A stretch of DNA of 64,000 nucleotides. Source: Anniella stebbinsi (taxonomy: Eukaryota; Chordata; Lepidosauria; Squamata; Anniellidae). Of the stretch, positions 1 to 11,599 are shown piece after piece (the first letter of the stretch is position 1; each line of letters starts with the position of its first letter). The translations under genes and the position numbers were made by a program. The DNA lies in NCBI GenBank assembly GCA_029215795.1, contig JARDYH010000003.1, positions 64,612,109 through 64,676,108 on the forward strand, written 5' to 3'. Below the pieces are notes generated by a model. It was given only the letters and a program-made list of their open reading frames with translations. It was not told the DNA's origin and did not search any database.

Positions 1-925
1 TCTGCCTTTGGACTTCAGGTGTTTCACTCAGTAATGCACATATGTTTAACACATGCTTGAATGCTTGACTGGATGGCCCAGAGAGCACTTAACCCCTTGT
101 AGGATTGCTCTTATGATAATTCGATGTGAGGGAGAGGGAGAGCAGGAGAAAAGAAGGATGACCTCATGCATTAGTACTTACACAGCCAGCAGCATCTCAT
201 CCATATATGGAGCCAAAAGTTGGCTCTCTACGAGTATTTAATATTGGTGTTCTGAATAGGCTTATCTTTTATCACCCCATCCAGATGCTCATGGGATACA
301 GATAAGACACTCTCCTTGATACATGGATGGCACATTTCCCTTCCCTGCGATGCACATACACAATGTTCACATTTTGTACCTCCTGCCTTATTTCACATAT
401 TTAATTCAAATAGATTATTTCAAAAACTCTCTGCTGTGAATAATCGTGTGCAAATTGCTCTGTGTCAGTGCAAGATCATGTCAAAATGCAGTTCTTCAGT
501 AGACACCCACACTGGGACATGTCTAGGGATGGCTGAGAATTTCAGTTAAGTTTCTATTTTAAAAATATATAAAAAAAATCACATTCAGGATTAAATGAAT
601 TTCAGAATCATCAGAATCATCATCCTCATCAGATGTAGAAGAAACTGAAACATAAATTCATCCATCCAGGCCCAAGACTTCGAGTGCTTAGCTCTGGGTT
701 TGAATACCTATATATTCAACCATGTTCATGGTGATTTAGACTTGCCATTTCTTTTTTTTTCAGAAAGGCTCCTCATCTTTAACATCTATTGGCAGCTAGA
801 ATTGTCTTGAGTGCCCAACTGGGTCTGGGAATCCTGTGAACCCCCCACGTCTGCCCGCTGACCCAGTCAGGCACTCTTGGCACGAGTGTCGACCCTGCCT
901 GAGCGCCTGCAAGGCCTGTCAAGTG
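1..925. other. No gene recognised; left edge of window
   Basis: AT-rich sequence with several short open frames and no recognisable protein motif. From about 780 the base composition shifts to GC-rich; this part may be the outer flank of the foldback that follows, because some of it resembles the complement of about 1240-1345. I see no promoter, RNA gene or exon here. Confidence 0.5.
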
Positions 926-1235
926 CTCAGCAGCAGCCCACCCCTTTGTGCCGAAATTGCACATTTACCCTCCTGCATCAATGACACCTGCTATTGACGC
1001 AACGGGGGGAATTGCGCAATTTCTAGAGCCTCCATAAATTGCACACTTCCCCCGCTACATCAATGGCAGCCTTTACAGCCACCATTGATGCAGCGGGGGG
1101 GGGGGGGAGTGCACAATTTACGTTGGTTCTGGAAATTGTGTAATTCCCGCCATTGCGTCAATAGCAGGTGTCATTGATGCAAGGGGTAAGTGTGAAATTT
1201 TGGCATAAAGGGGAAGGCTGCTGCTAAGCTGCTGA
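926..1235. repeat. Two-level foldback (nested inverted repeat)
   Basis: The outer arms (about 926-1028 and 1130-1235) are imperfect inverted copies: the left arm contains GCATCAATGACACCTGCTAT and the right arm its complement. Between them lies a second palindrome (about 1035-1125) in which a block ending ACATCAATGG faces ACCATTGATG, with an uninterrupted G run near 1096-1107. The motif 'CATCAATG' therefore occurs four times in alternating orientation. This design fits a non-autonomous foldback DNA element. No clear target duplication was found, so the superfamily is unknown. Confidence 0.7.
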
Positions 1236-1249
1236 GCATCAGAATAAGC

Positions 1250-3040
1250 TTGCACAGCCCAGGGAGTGGGGGCAGACAGTGGCGGTGATGAGTCAAGCAC
1301 CCACTGAGGCATGCAGAGGATAGTTGGCCTGCCCCTACTTGGCAACCGAATGGAATAGCTATGGAATTTCATTTCAGTTCATTTTTGCAAAGAATCTACC
1401 AGGCAGGCTTTGTGAGGGTGCACCATTACTCAGCTCTAGGCAAGAGAGGGTACGTAAGGGAGGTCAGCTAAAACAGCAAGGAACCCTCTGTATACAAGTA
1501 CCCCCCAGAATGCCACCCTAAAATGGATCAGGTGGCATTCTCCAGATCCCTACAAAGGTTTTGGGTCAGGCCTGTTTTATGGCATGAGCAACTGGGAAAT
1601 TGATCTTTTTATTCATGGCAGAAGGTTTTTTTATATATATATATTTAAAAATAAGATCTTTTTAAAACTCTAAGTGGGGAGCAAAACACCACAGTGAGGA
1701 TGGAATGTCTTCAGTGGCCATGAATGCTTACTGACTGTTGGGAGGAAAACACAGAAAACGATGAGGAGAGGATTGGAACTGAGTGGCTGAAAACCGCACT
1801 GTGCCATTTTGTTACCAGTCCCACTTATACGTGTAATACTTCCATCATAAACATATTTCCCCCGAAATATGTTTTGAATTAACTTTGAAGCAAGCATGTT
1901 TAGGACTGCAGCTTTATTTGAATTTTTAATTTATGGTTCAACTAAAATTTGTATGTGAAATGTAAGGGTCCACCAATGAGGGAATGCAAGCTATTGATCA
2001 AGGGAGGGAGCTCTTCTCCCCATCTCCACTGTAGCACTGCCTATGGTTCCTGAGTGTACACTGCCTTCACTGTGGCTCTCGTACTAGGGATGTTGGAGGG
2101 ATTTGTTGGTGGAGTTTGCTGAGCTGTCAGCCGCTTGCCCCCGCCCACCCAGACTTCGGCTTATTGACCTGCAAGCTGGCCTGAATTAATCTGCATCTGC
2201 ATCAAGTTGGGGCAGCTCACAAGGTTTCCAGGGTTTCTTTTCTTTCCCATCAATAGAAAGTTGCACAAAGTTTGGATGCAACTTTTGCAAATACCAGCCG
2301 GAATTCACGCAAATTATATAAATTTCACCTGCAATTTCTGCAACTTTCTATTGTTGAAAAAGAAAGGGAGAAAAAGGCAAAAAGTCTGCAGCCTAGCTCG
2401 TGAACCTGAGCCAAACCTGATGGGCATTCAGATCCATTGCCCCCCAAAAGCCCGATTTCTTAGGACAGACATCCCTACCTCCAACATGTGTCACATCTCT
2501 TCATTGCATCCCAAGCACTCCGGTTGTCGTGTCTAGTGTGTGGACATGTATACTGCCCAAAACTTCAGGCACAATTCAGTTAGACATTTTTCCATTCCAA
2601 AATAAGGACTACAAGATTAGCGCCCTCCCAGTACATAGGTGTGATAAGTCCTAAGCCGTTACATTTGTAAGTACTTAGGAGTACAAAGAGCTATGTCAAG
2701 TGCTAAGTAGAGTGATCATCACAAATGAATTCAAAATCTGGCTTCTTGTCTGATTAGCTGATGATACTTATACTAATATAGCATAGCAGCATTAAGTATT
2801 TCTTAATGAAGTGTTAATATAATTTGTTGGCATCTCCCTTTTTTCAATAAATCAGTGGAATGCAATAAGATAAAAAATGAAAAAAAACTGTTATGCAAAA
2901 TAATGCAAAGAGCAAGGCACAAAAAGTGATGCAAGGCAATTAGTAATTCAGTATATTATATGGGATCCCCAGGAAAATATATATGCTATGAACAAATGTA
3001 TTTTGGTGACAGCAGTAACACTTTTACATGTCAAAATCCC
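1250..3040. other. No gene recognised
   Basis: Mixed AT-rich sequence with scattered short open frames that lack known motifs. A TA-rich run lies near 1630-1650 and A-rich tracts near 2870-2950. Nothing here can be assigned to a repeat family or exon from the sequence alone. Confidence 0.4.
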
Positions 3041-3045
3041 TATAT

Positions 3046-3240
3046 CTTATTTATTTATTTTTATTATATTTATATGCCATCTCCCCCTCTCCTCTCCATT
3101 TTATCCTCACAAGAACCCTGTGATGTAGGCTAGGCTGACAGTTAGTGACTGGCCCAAAGTCAGCCAGTAAGCTTCATGGATGAGTGGAGACTAGAACTCA
3201 GAGCTCCTGAATCCAACCCAACACTCTAACCAAAATCTGT
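3046..3240 (-). mobile_element. MIR/CORE-SINE-like tRNA-derived SINE
   Basis: Read on the minus strand, the sequence begins with a tRNA-like head (TTGGTTAGAGTGTTGG as an A-box-like block, then GAGTTCTAGTCTC as a decayed B box) and continues with a body that includes GGCCAGTCACTAACTGTCAG and ACAGGGTTCTTGTGAGGAT. It ends in an AT-rich TTTA-type tail at 3046-3065. The body matches the layout I know from MIR-type SINEs, whose core carries the same 'cctcacaacaaccctgtgaggtagg' style block. Promoter boxes are mutated, so it is an old inactive copy. Confidence 0.7.
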
Positions 3241-3289
3241 CTTCCCATTTTACAAAATATGCTTCTCTACGAGAAGCTGCAGTGGGGGT

Positions 3290-3400
3290 GGGTGGACTTG
3301 AATTGGCAACTTGTCACCTGCAGGTCCCATAACAACCCACTGTGGTTTAAATAAGCCTTGGTGGGCTGTGGTGAACATGAGAACTAGGTCAGTGATTCAA
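3290..3400. repeat. Degraded relic of a CCATGG-type TIR element (possible)
   Basis: Short stretches such as AACAACCCACTGTGG and AAATAAGCCTTGG resemble the interior of the element at 3826-4315. Ends cannot be placed. Low confidence. Confidence 0.3.
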
Positions 3401-3481
3401 ATAGCCACCACCATACCTCTGCTTCGAGGCAAGACAATGGACACACCTGGTGATCCACAAAATATTTAAATGTGTTGTAGT

Positions 3482-3702
3482 GGCAAGGTGCCACAGTTCA
3501 GGGATAGAGTTCATGTTTTGCTGTGTGAGGTATCAAGTTCAATTCCTAGGATCTCTTGCTAAAATGATCTCAGATGGCAGGACTAGGAAAGTCATCTTAG
3601 AAAATTGCTCACAGTCAGGGAAGACAGTTTGAGGCTATGTGAAACAGTGGCTTGGTTCAGCAGAAGGAGCTTATTATATTTTGGAGATAGCTATAGAGAA
3701 AG
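3482..3702 (+). mobile_element. tRNA-headed SINE with CR1-like tail (degenerate)
   Basis: The head shows A-box-like GTTCAGGGATAGAG and B-box-like AAGTTCAATTCC at the spacing of a tRNA gene (about 3496-3535). The body (GATCTCAGATGGCAGGACTA) and the distal part (near 3650-3700, a decayed form of 'tctgactcagtataaggcagctt') resemble a common reptile SINE whose 3' end is shared with CR1-like LINEs. Such SINEs are copied by the LINE machinery that recognises the shared tail. This copy is heavily mutated. A second, opposite-strand relic lies at 38325-38510. Confidence 0.6.
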
Positions 3703-3825
3703 ATAAGCAATATAGGTTGGATCGAGGCCTCCACTCATGGAAGGTACCTCCACCTGATTTTGGGACATTCCCCTCCCCTATACATATCACAGTTCACCTC
3801 ATTCAGCAGGATCTCCTGACTCTCT

Positions 3826-4315
3826 GACCTGGTTCGCACAACATAACAACCAATGGTGGTTTGTCAGCCTTGGTTGTTTCAGAGTGGCTTGTTGTGTTGT
3901 CTGACCCAGCACGATGGCTTAAGTGTGGGTTATTAACCCCACACAAGCCACCAGCCCAGTTCACATGTAATGAAAAGCCACTGTGGGCTGCCGTTTTGAA
4001 TATTCTGAGCTTGGCAGGGGCTTGCTGTAGCTTCTCATTATGTGTGAACCTGGTGGTTGACAAGCCACCTGCAACCCTAAAACAGTCCAACAATCCATCT
4101 TCACTGGGTTTGCATGTAATGAGAAGCTGTGGTGAAAGGGGCTTGGATCAGTAACCTGGCTCCCAGAGGCACCACAACCCACAATGGCTAATAAGTGAAC
4201 CAGGTCACCAGGTCATCATGTGAACCAAGTCACCGTGAGAAACCATGGCTTGTTGTTGCATAGTTCAGGGTGGCTTTTTCTTTTAGAGTGGTTTGTTGTG
4301 ACATGCGAACCTGGT
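3826..4315. mobile_element. Non-autonomous TIR DNA element
   Basis: The left end GACCTGGTTCGCACAACA and the right end (GACATGCGAACCTGGT at 4300-4315) are inverted copies of each other. The interior has several internal repeats built on 'GAACCAGGTCAC' and on 'GTGGTTTGTTGTG', giving several alternative hairpins. No transposase frame exists; the short open frames inside read through the repeats. A short target duplication could not be fixed. It abuts the CR1-like LINE that starts at about 4318. Confidence 0.6.
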
Positions 4316-4317
4316 AG

Positions 4318-5602
4318 CGTTTACTTGAACTTCCAAAAAGCTTTTGATAAAGTCCCTCACCAAAGACTCCTGAACAAAACAGTCATGGAATAAGAGTAGA
4401 GGTTGTCTTATGGATCAGTAACTGGTTAAAGAACAGAAAGCAGAGAGTAGAAATGAATGGTAAATTCTCCTGACGGAGGGAGGTAAATAGTGGAGTCCCA
4501 CAGGAACTGGTATTGGGACCAATCCTTTTCAACTTGTTCATAAATTATCTGGAATTAGGAGTGAGCAATGAAGTGGCAAAGTTTGCTGATGACACCAAAT
4601 TATTTAGGATTGTTAAGACACAAAGGGATTGTGAAGAGCTCCAAAGGGATCTCTCCAAACTGGGAGAGTGGGCATCCAAATGGCAGATGAGGTTCAATGT
4701 AAGCAAGTGTAAGGTGATGCACATTGGGGCAAAAAAATAAACCCCACCCCAACTTCAAGTATAACCTGATGGGAACTGAGCTGGCAGTGACCAAACAAGA
4801 AAGAGATTTTGTGGTCATGTTGGACAGCTTGATGAAAATGTCAACCTGGAGTGCGGCTGCGGTAAAGAAGGCAAACGCCATTTTAGGCTTTATAAGAAAA
4901 GGAATTGAGAATAAAACTGCCAGTATCCTACTGCTTTTATACAAATCTCTGGTGTGACCACACTTAAAATACTATGTATAGTTCTGGTCATCACAGCTTA
5001 AAAAAAGATATCATAGAGCTGGAAAAAGTGCAGAAAGGGGCAACTAAATGATGAAGGGCTTGGAGCAACTCCTCTGTGAGGGAAGGTTTCAACAGCTGGG
5101 ATTTAGCTAGAGAAAAAGTGAGTAAAGGGAGACATGACAGAGGCATACAAAATTATGCATGGTGTAGAGAATGTGGGTAGAGAGACATTATTCTCCCTCT
5201 CTCATAATACTAGAACCCGGGGCATCCCATGAAGCTGACTAGTGGGATATTCAGGAAAGATAAAAGGAAGTACTTCTTCACACAATGCATAGTTAAATTA
5301 TGGAATTTCTACCACAAGATGGCCACCAATTTGGATGGTTTTAAAAGGGGGTTGAGTAAGTTCCTGGAGGAGAAGGCTATCATGCTACTAGCCCTGATGG
5401 TTATGTGCCACCTCCAGTATCCGAGGCAGTAAGCACCAGTTGCTGGGGAACATGGATGGGAAGGTGCTGCTGCCCCATGGTCCTTGGTCAACAGCTGTTT
5501 GATGGTCCTTGGTCAACAGCTGTTTGGCCACTGTGTGAACAGAGTGCTAGACTAGATGGACCCTCGGTCTGGTGCAGCATGGCACTTCTTATGTTCTTCG
5601 CA
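4318..5602 (+). pseudogene. CR1-like LINE, 5'-truncated, reverse transcriptase remnant
   Basis: A decayed open reading frame of a non-LTR retrotransposon. Visible motifs in order: FQKAFDKVPHQRLLNK (motif A region, about 4330-4380); FADDTKLF with the catalytic ADD (about 4583-4606); WQMRFNVSKC (about 4681-4710); VTKQERDF (about 4785-4810); KKANAILGFIRKGIENK (about 4867-4917); and LLYKSLV (about 4934-4954). Several stops and frameshifts separate the blocks, so no protein can be made. The untranslated 3' portion (about 5290-5602) ends in CTTCTTATGTTCTTC, a CR1-style terminal repeat. An internal TGGTCCTTGGTCAACAGCTG block is duplicated in tandem near 5478-5525. Copies of this 3' portion recur at about 29560 and 33465. 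Family name rests on motif recognition; the clade should be verified. Confidence 0.8.
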
Positions 5603-5813
5603 TGGGGTCTGCATGGCTTGTTTGAAAGGGCTACAGAAATGCCTGGCAAAAGTGGCACACACCCCTGATTGCTCCTTGCAGTGCTTCTACCCGTTCTCCT
5701 CCAGCTTGGCACTTCATTTGACAGTGACTGGATTTTCCCCTTGTGAGCCAAGTTTCTGTTATCCATTGAGAGAACTTGAAGAAGGTGGCTGTTCTCCCTA
5801 TATAACCTGAAGG

Positions 5814-6000
5814 GGCTGGTGACTCCTATTTCAATGGGGCATAAATCATCTCTGGGTTTCAGTCAGAACTCTAAAGGAGCTCTCCAACTTGCTATCCCCA
5901 AAATGAGTTCCACACCTTGGATAGCTCCTTTAGGGTTCTGATTGGTTCTGACTGAAACCCTGAGTACATTGCCACCCCACTGAAACAGGAGCAACCAGCC
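5814..6000. repeat. 187-bp foldback element
   Basis: Begins GGCTGGTGACTCCTATTTCA and ends with the matching complement TGAAACAGGAGCAACCAGCC. The arms also share GGGTTTCAGTCAGAAC and CTAAAGGAGCT, leaving a central loop near 5890-5915. No coding potential. This is a small foldback DNA element; superfamily not assigned. Confidence 0.7.
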
Positions 6001-7675
6001 TTACCACTGGTTGGTGGCTCCTCTGGATAATTTGGAAGCATGGCTTACTTCTGGGTAATTTGGGAGAGGGGATTTAAGCTTTCCCATGGGTGGATTTCAG
6101 CATGAAAACAGGAGGAAAGCTTAGTCTCCCCTCCCAATTGTCATGTCCAGAATTGGGGTCATGTGCTCTTATCCAGAGGTAGGTCAAGCATGCATGCACA
6201 CATAGCTGTGCTAGGATGAGGAATGCTACTTGCCCCAGCTGCAAGGAACAACCAAGGAGGTTTTTTTAAAAAAGGTTTAAAGATAGAAAATAAATAGAAT
6301 CCTCAGCCACCTCATACTTAAAAGTAAGGTAAGCCCCCCTTCTCCACTCTGAAAATTAATACCACAATGTGTTGTACAATAGATATAAATGGCATATATG
6401 TGTGTGTGTATGAGCTTGGCAGAAAATTTTTACCATTCTATTTTTGGCATTTCGTTGGTGGGGGGGATGAAAACTCAGGTGAAAGGGGCTGGGAGAGGCA
6501 TTAGTTTTGGAGAATTTTCTCCTTGGGGAGGGGACAGGGTTTCCACATACCTTTTTAAACATAGCCAGTTGTTGAGGGGTCTTTTTCTTTTTTTCAAAAC
6601 ATCCCTGGCATTTGCAGGAGCCCAGTAGTTCTTCCTGAGTGCTTATTGGAGAGGGTGAGGTCACATGGTCTCCAATAGCTGCTGTGGGAAGGAGGGGGCA
6701 GGAAAGTCAGTTTCCACCAGTGCAGTTGATCCTGCTTATCTGGATCTACCACAGAGAGAAAGTGAGATGGCTTCACACATGGCAGGTTCCAGAATATATG
6801 GTTGCATTTTTGCACAGTCATGGACTCACCTTGGCCAAGTGACATCTTCTCAGTCTAATGCATGGAGAGAATGGTAAACTCTCCACTTCGTTGAAAGAAC
6901 AAACAAACTCAAATTATACATTATAGGCCTTCTCTGCTGAGGCCCAGATGCTATGGAATTCCCTTCCAAGGCAGAGTCATATCTCCTAATTTGAAACCTT
7001 TGGATCTAATCCATAGTTTCTCCGCAAGTGGAGAAGATCTAAATTTATCATTTATTTCCCATTCCATTCCACCTGGTGATCTTAGCAGTTTAGACAAGAG
7101 TTGTCCTTGGTGGCTAAAGCACACTGCAAGCTTTATATCTCAGGGAAAGAATGTGTGGCATGCTCAGTGCTGAAAGGAAGACAAAAACAGGCTTGCGTTC
7201 CAATATGATAGAGCTCAGGACTAGCCTAATCAGAATTTTTGAGGAATGGGTTGTGTTGTGATGTAGTGACAGTCAGAAGGAGGCACTGAAATGGACGGCC
7301 ATGCCAAATTGGTCTATCTTCTGAAATCACGCTTCACATTAGTAATGTTTACAAGGGAGGTCTGCAGCAAAATGTTGCAGTGTAGATTACTCCTTTTCAG
7401 GATTCCAGCCAGCCATGCCTTCTTGCAGGCTTCCACCCTCCACCCCAAGCTTTCCATTTCCCTTCCACAACAGTCAGAATTCTGTACTCACTGAATATAC
7501 TCAGTGCTCATTGGGCTCTTTAGGTCTCCACCTTCCCTTAGGGTCCCTCCTAAAGTTTATTGTTCTACTTCTGCTAAATTTGGACTTTTCCTAAGCTTAC
7601 TGATACTTCTGTCTGGTGTGTGGATGCTGCTGTTTTAGCTAAATAAAGATCCGCACTTAGCGAGTGAGTTTACTG
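6001..7675. other. No gene recognised
   Basis: Mixed-composition DNA with a T/A-rich run at 6260-6300 and a TG repeat near 6395-6410. The open frames here (up to about 100 codons) show no family motif and overlap on both strands, as expected by chance. No RNA gene or exon seen. Confidence 0.4.
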
Positions 7676-7907
7676 TGGGCTGATTCACATGTCACGACAA
7701 CCTGCAGGGTGCGTGTGGCTGCCATTATGCATATCCTACCTCCTGGGTTGTTGTGTTGTGCGAACCCGATGAGTGCGGTTATGCATGGGTATAACAAACC
7801 TTACATAATCCTAGACCAGAACATGGGTTATGCAAGGGCTGTTTAACTCTTGCGTAACCCACGTTTGTCAGGTTCACACAACACGACAACCCCTGAGCAG
7901 GGGTGAA
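7676..7907. mobile_element. TIR-type DNA element fragment with internal repeats
   Basis: Starts GGGCTGATTCACATGTCACG and contains 'ACACAACACGACAACCCC' and 'GTTGTGTTGTGCGAACCC' in opposite orientation. It belongs with the elements at 3826-4315 and 16582-16985, which share this 'gttcacacgacaac' vocabulary. The right end is not clear and may be lost. Confidence 0.5.
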
Positions 7908-8184
7908 CCAAGTATATTAGTATATAGGATTTAGTACACAGCTACTCTCATTGGTTTTACAGTAAAAGTGCTTAATACAGACTCTTGAATACCAGTTTCA
8001 ACATATTGTCAAGTAATCTTGCAATGAATTACTGAAGTGATCCTGTGCATATAGACCAGTGGGAACATTGTGCTAGAACTAATAACATCCTCATAATTCT
8101 TCTGGAAAATGACTCATTGGCAGGATCCAACAGGAATCTAGCATTTTACTCACAAGATCACTCCCAGAAACTGATAAATAATTC

Positions 8185-8428
8185 TAGGGTGACCATATGA
8201 AACGGAGGGCAGGGCTCCAGTATCTTTAACAGTTGCATAGAAAAGGGAATTTCAGCAGGTGTCACCAGATTCAAAAGAGGACAGGGTTCCTGCAGCTTTA
8301 ACTGTGGTGATGAGGAGGGAATTTCACCAGGTGCTGCATGCATACAAATGACAACTGCTGATATTCCCTTCTCTATGCAACTGTTAAGGATACAGGAGCC
8401 CTGTCCTCATTTCCATATGGTCACCATA
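8185..8428. mobile_element. hAT-type MITE with 8-bp target duplication
   Basis: The left end is TAGGGTGACCATATGAAACG and the right end complements it (CATATGGTCACCATA). The outer roughly 80 bp are inverted copies around a GC-richer centre. Flanking octamers AATAATTC (8177-8184) and AACAATTC (8429-8436) differ at one base, consistent with an 8-bp target duplication, the hallmark of the hAT superfamily. No transposase frame, so movement depended on an enzyme from elsewhere. Relatives: 14259-14345, 27630-28038, 54938-55115 and 60961-61280. Confidence 0.8.
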
Positions 8429-8638
8429 AACAATTCTTCCACTTGGTTACATTCACAAGATCATTTCATCTTTTATTGTTGCATTGGAGTTTGTTTTGGA
8501 TATATTAGATCCAGAAACTTTCTAAGAAATATAAAGGAAATATAAAGGTAAGCTTGAGTTGTGAGAGTAAATGGGGAGAAATTATCCATAGCATTAATAA
8601 CATTTTCCCACTGCGTACGTATCTTGCTAACTGTGTGA

Positions 8639-9060
8639 AATTATTATTATTATTATTATAATTATTATTATTTCTTACCCGCCTCTCCCTCCAGATCGAG
8701 GTGGGGAACAACATCAATACCAACAATATAAAATACAATATACAAAACATAAACTGATTAAAAGCATATAAAATTAATACATCATTAAAATCAACAAAGT
8801 CTTAAAATTTGACTGGGTAGGCCTGCCGGAAGAGATCAGTCTTTATAGCTCTCTTAAATTTTTGAAGACTGGTAAGTTGGCGGATCTCTCCCGGCAGGAC
8901 GTTCCACAGTCTGGGAGCAGCAGAAGAGAAGGTCCTCTGGATAACAGTTGTCAGCCTAGTCTTGGCCGACTGTAGTAAATTCTTCCCAGAGGACCTGATC
9001 GTGCAGGGCGGATTGTATGTGAGAAGGTGATCCCACAGGTAACCTGGACCCAAACCCAAA
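8639..9060 (-). mobile_element. L2-like LINE 3' end, with (TAA)n tail
   Basis: On the minus strand an open frame (about 9059-8802) ends a LINE polyprotein; visible blocks are FSSAAPRLWNVLPGEIRQL and FKRAIKTDLFRQAYP, typical of the C-terminus of CR1/L2-group LINEs. It is followed by a 3' untranslated part with CTGGAGGGAGAGGCGGG and then a (TAA)n tail, seen on the plus strand as ATT repeats at 8639-8671. The same 3' end recurs at 40817 and 58290. 5'-truncated and inactive. Confidence 0.8.
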
Positions 9061-9069
9061 TAGAGAAAA

Positions 9070-10435
9070 GAACCTACAGGCTACTCTACACCATGCAAGC
9101 TATTGTAGACTGTATTTCAAAATAGAATTTGAAATGTCATTGGAAGTAGTTGAACAGTCTACTCCAGGATCAGGTCGTAAGGGAAATTTGTGGAAACTCT
9201 TTCAGCCTGAAGCTCTCAGTGAAAGCATTCCAGTGGTGGGTGGGGCTAAAGGCAAAATGGTGGTGGGGATAAAGGCAAAGGGGGCAGGGCCAATATATCC
9301 AAAACACCAGCATACTTTAGCTTCATCCTGAGGCTTAGGAAAGGCTTAGATTTAACATTTTTGAATGGGATGATATTGTGCAATGCAGCATGATTCTGAA
9401 CCTCTTGACAACATTTTTGTGGGCTCAATGTTCCGCTCCCTCTGATGGCTTTTGAGGGGCCATAGGATATTGTGGGACGCCTCTCAGATGACAGAAAAGA
9501 AGGTCTGCAGTACCTACATTGTTTCTAGGTCATTCCAAATACCATGCCATGCGTTTATTTGGGTATTGAGGCATTATGTTGTGAAAATCTATCAATTCAC
9601 TGCAGGCATGGAAAGTCACTGGCCAAAAGCATTTATGCCTCTTTGGAAGATATACAAGTTAATCTCTTGCTTCCCCATAAGAATGCGACAAAAATCAGTG
9701 CAGTCTTGCACATGGGAGGCTTCTGGATTAGATACTGATTTCCCTGTGTCTGTTTGTTTTTTCTGTGTAAGTGGTACTGGGGCTGATAAAATAGCAGTTT
9801 ATAGTGCTCCAGTGAATCAAGGACATTGTCTGTTTGCCAGTCATTAGCGCTAGTATTTTATGCTGGAGTCGACACTAATGGCTTTTGTATTCAAGACTCA
9901 TATGAAGTCTTACATGAATTGCCAGTTTTCTTTTACATCATGTTTCTATAGCATTGCTATAGCAGCAGCCCTGTAAAGCATTAATGCAATACAGATATAG
10001 TACAGGCTTTTAGTAAAAAGAGATATGTGAGTCATGTCATCAGATTTCTAGTCTCCTTCCAAATGGAATAATCCCACGTATGGAAGCTTTTTGACCCAAA
10101 AAATGTCTCCACTAACAAAAACAAAGGGATTGTAATATTCCAATAATCATATCAAAAAGGTGATTGTTTGATATGCACAGCCATTGTGCTTACTTTAGTT
10201 ATTGATTTTGTCAGCCTTGTCTGGCCACAATAATGTGGAGTCATTCCACATATACTTTTGATATTGCTCTTTTATCTCAGAGAAGCCTCATTTGCTTTTC
10301 TTCTACAATTACTTCCAACCTTCTTTAGTCTTCTAAAACATGTGGAAAAATATAGATGTCTGTAGCACACAGCAAAAACTCAGCTGTAGTTTCCAAACCG
10401 CCCCTAAATAAAATGCAAACTCCATCTGCTATGAT
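9070..10435. other. No gene recognised
   Basis: AT-rich DNA. The 131-codon frame at 9452-9847 has no domain motif, no repeat signature and no supporting splice signals, so I treat it as chance. Nothing else can be assigned. Confidence 0.4.
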
Positions 10436-11319
10436 GACCCTGTTCAGATGACATGCTAAGCCATGGTGGCTAAGCATGGTGTGCACCATGACTTAGAATA
10501 TGTGTGAACCATTTCTAACCATGGTGGGTACATAATAGGGATGTGCATGCCCCTTGGATCAGATCAGAACCGGGATCGGAACCGGAACCAAGGCCTCGGA
10601 TTGGATCAGATCAGATCAGAGGGTTCCCGGTTCAGTTCGGACCCGATTCCAATCCAAAAATCAGACGTCTGATTTTTGGATCGGATGCTATTTTAGCTGT
10701 TTTCGCCAAAGGCTTACATTGGGGGAAAGAAAGCTTTCCCCCAATGCAAGCCTATGGCAAAAACATGGGGGCAGGTGAGTGGGGGCCTAACTCCCCCCTC
10801 CCTGTTACTCCCCCCCACTCGCGCTCCTTACCTGCTGGGGCACCCGCTACCATCCACTGCCGTCCGCTGGTCCAATCTACTGAGAAACAGGCTTTGCGCC
10901 AGTGCACTACTGAGAGGCAGGCCGCGAACCCTGTTTTTCAGTAGAGACACGCACCAGAGGGAAGCGGACACCCTGGCAGGTAAGTGGGGGGGCCCTCCCA
11001 CCTCCCGCCTCTCGCGCTCCTTACCTGCTGGGGTCATCAGCTGCCGATGGCAGTGGACAGCCCTGGCAGATACGGAGCGCAAAGGGCAGGAGGAGGTCCG
11101 ATCCTCCGATCTTATCCGAACCAGATCGGGTCCTTCCGGACCGGTTCAGATCAGATCGGACTATCCAGATGTGGGGATCGGAAATTGGATAATAGTATCC
11201 GATTTCCCCCGGATTGGGTCTGGATCGTGGATAACCACAGTTTAAACATGCTCACTAACCATTTGCTGCAAAATGTTTAGTGGCCTAACTATGGCTTAGC
11301 GTGTTGTCTGACCAGGCCC
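10436..11319. mobile_element. TIR DNA element interrupted by a second element
   Basis: The left end (CTGTTCAGATGACATGCTAA, from about 10439) and the right end (its complement TTAGCGTGTTGTCTGACCAG, ending about 11315) form terminal inverted repeats. Inside are paired CCATGG-type blocks. The interior is split at about 10536-11235 by a GC-rich element unrelated to the ends. Without it the host copy would be only about 180 bp. Relative: 16582-16985. Confidence 0.7.
10536..11235. mobile_element. GC-rich hAT-like element, right end lost
   Basis: Starts TAGGGATGTGCATGCC, the same terminus seen in other hAT-like elements of this window (about 14258, 18741, 48914, 55134). Near both sides it contains repeated GATCAGATC/GGATCGGA blocks. 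An inner hairpin carries GGGGGAAAGAAAGCTTTCCCCC (about 10719-10741) and a GC-rich core related to the tandem hairpins at 13493-14073. The expected right terminus is missing, so no target duplication can be shown. The 163-codon frame at 10754-11245 reads through the inverted repeats and is not credible as a protein. Confidence 0.6.
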
Positions 11320-11599
11320 AATGAATTTCAGAGGTGGGGAACCTCAGGACTGGGATCCCAGGAGGGCTGGAGGTCAAATCCAGCCCTCTTGAGATCCCAC
11401 TTCAGCCCTCTGGGGTTTCCCACATGGCTACATCCACTTACCCTAATCCCATTATTTTCACCTACCACTGATCATTTGGTGGTTTCTCAGCTTCTCTGCA
11501 CTTTTCCCCAATTCTAAAAAACTGAAATTTCTCTCTTAAGGCTTAATCACTAGCAGGATGAGCTTTAAGCTACAACCTGCTGGTATATCTCTACCTATA

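Noticed and set aside
3482..3560. Possible functional tRNA gene
   Set aside because: Promoter-box-like blocks exist, but the cloverleaf cannot be formed and the sequence continues into a SINE body.
9452..9847. 131-codon open frame
   Set aside because: No recognisable motif, no splice context and no repeats; consistent with chance in 64 kb.
10754..11245. 163-codon open frame
   Set aside because: It reads through the inverted repeats of a GC-rich DNA element, is mirrored by an 84-codon frame on the other strand, and has no domain motif.
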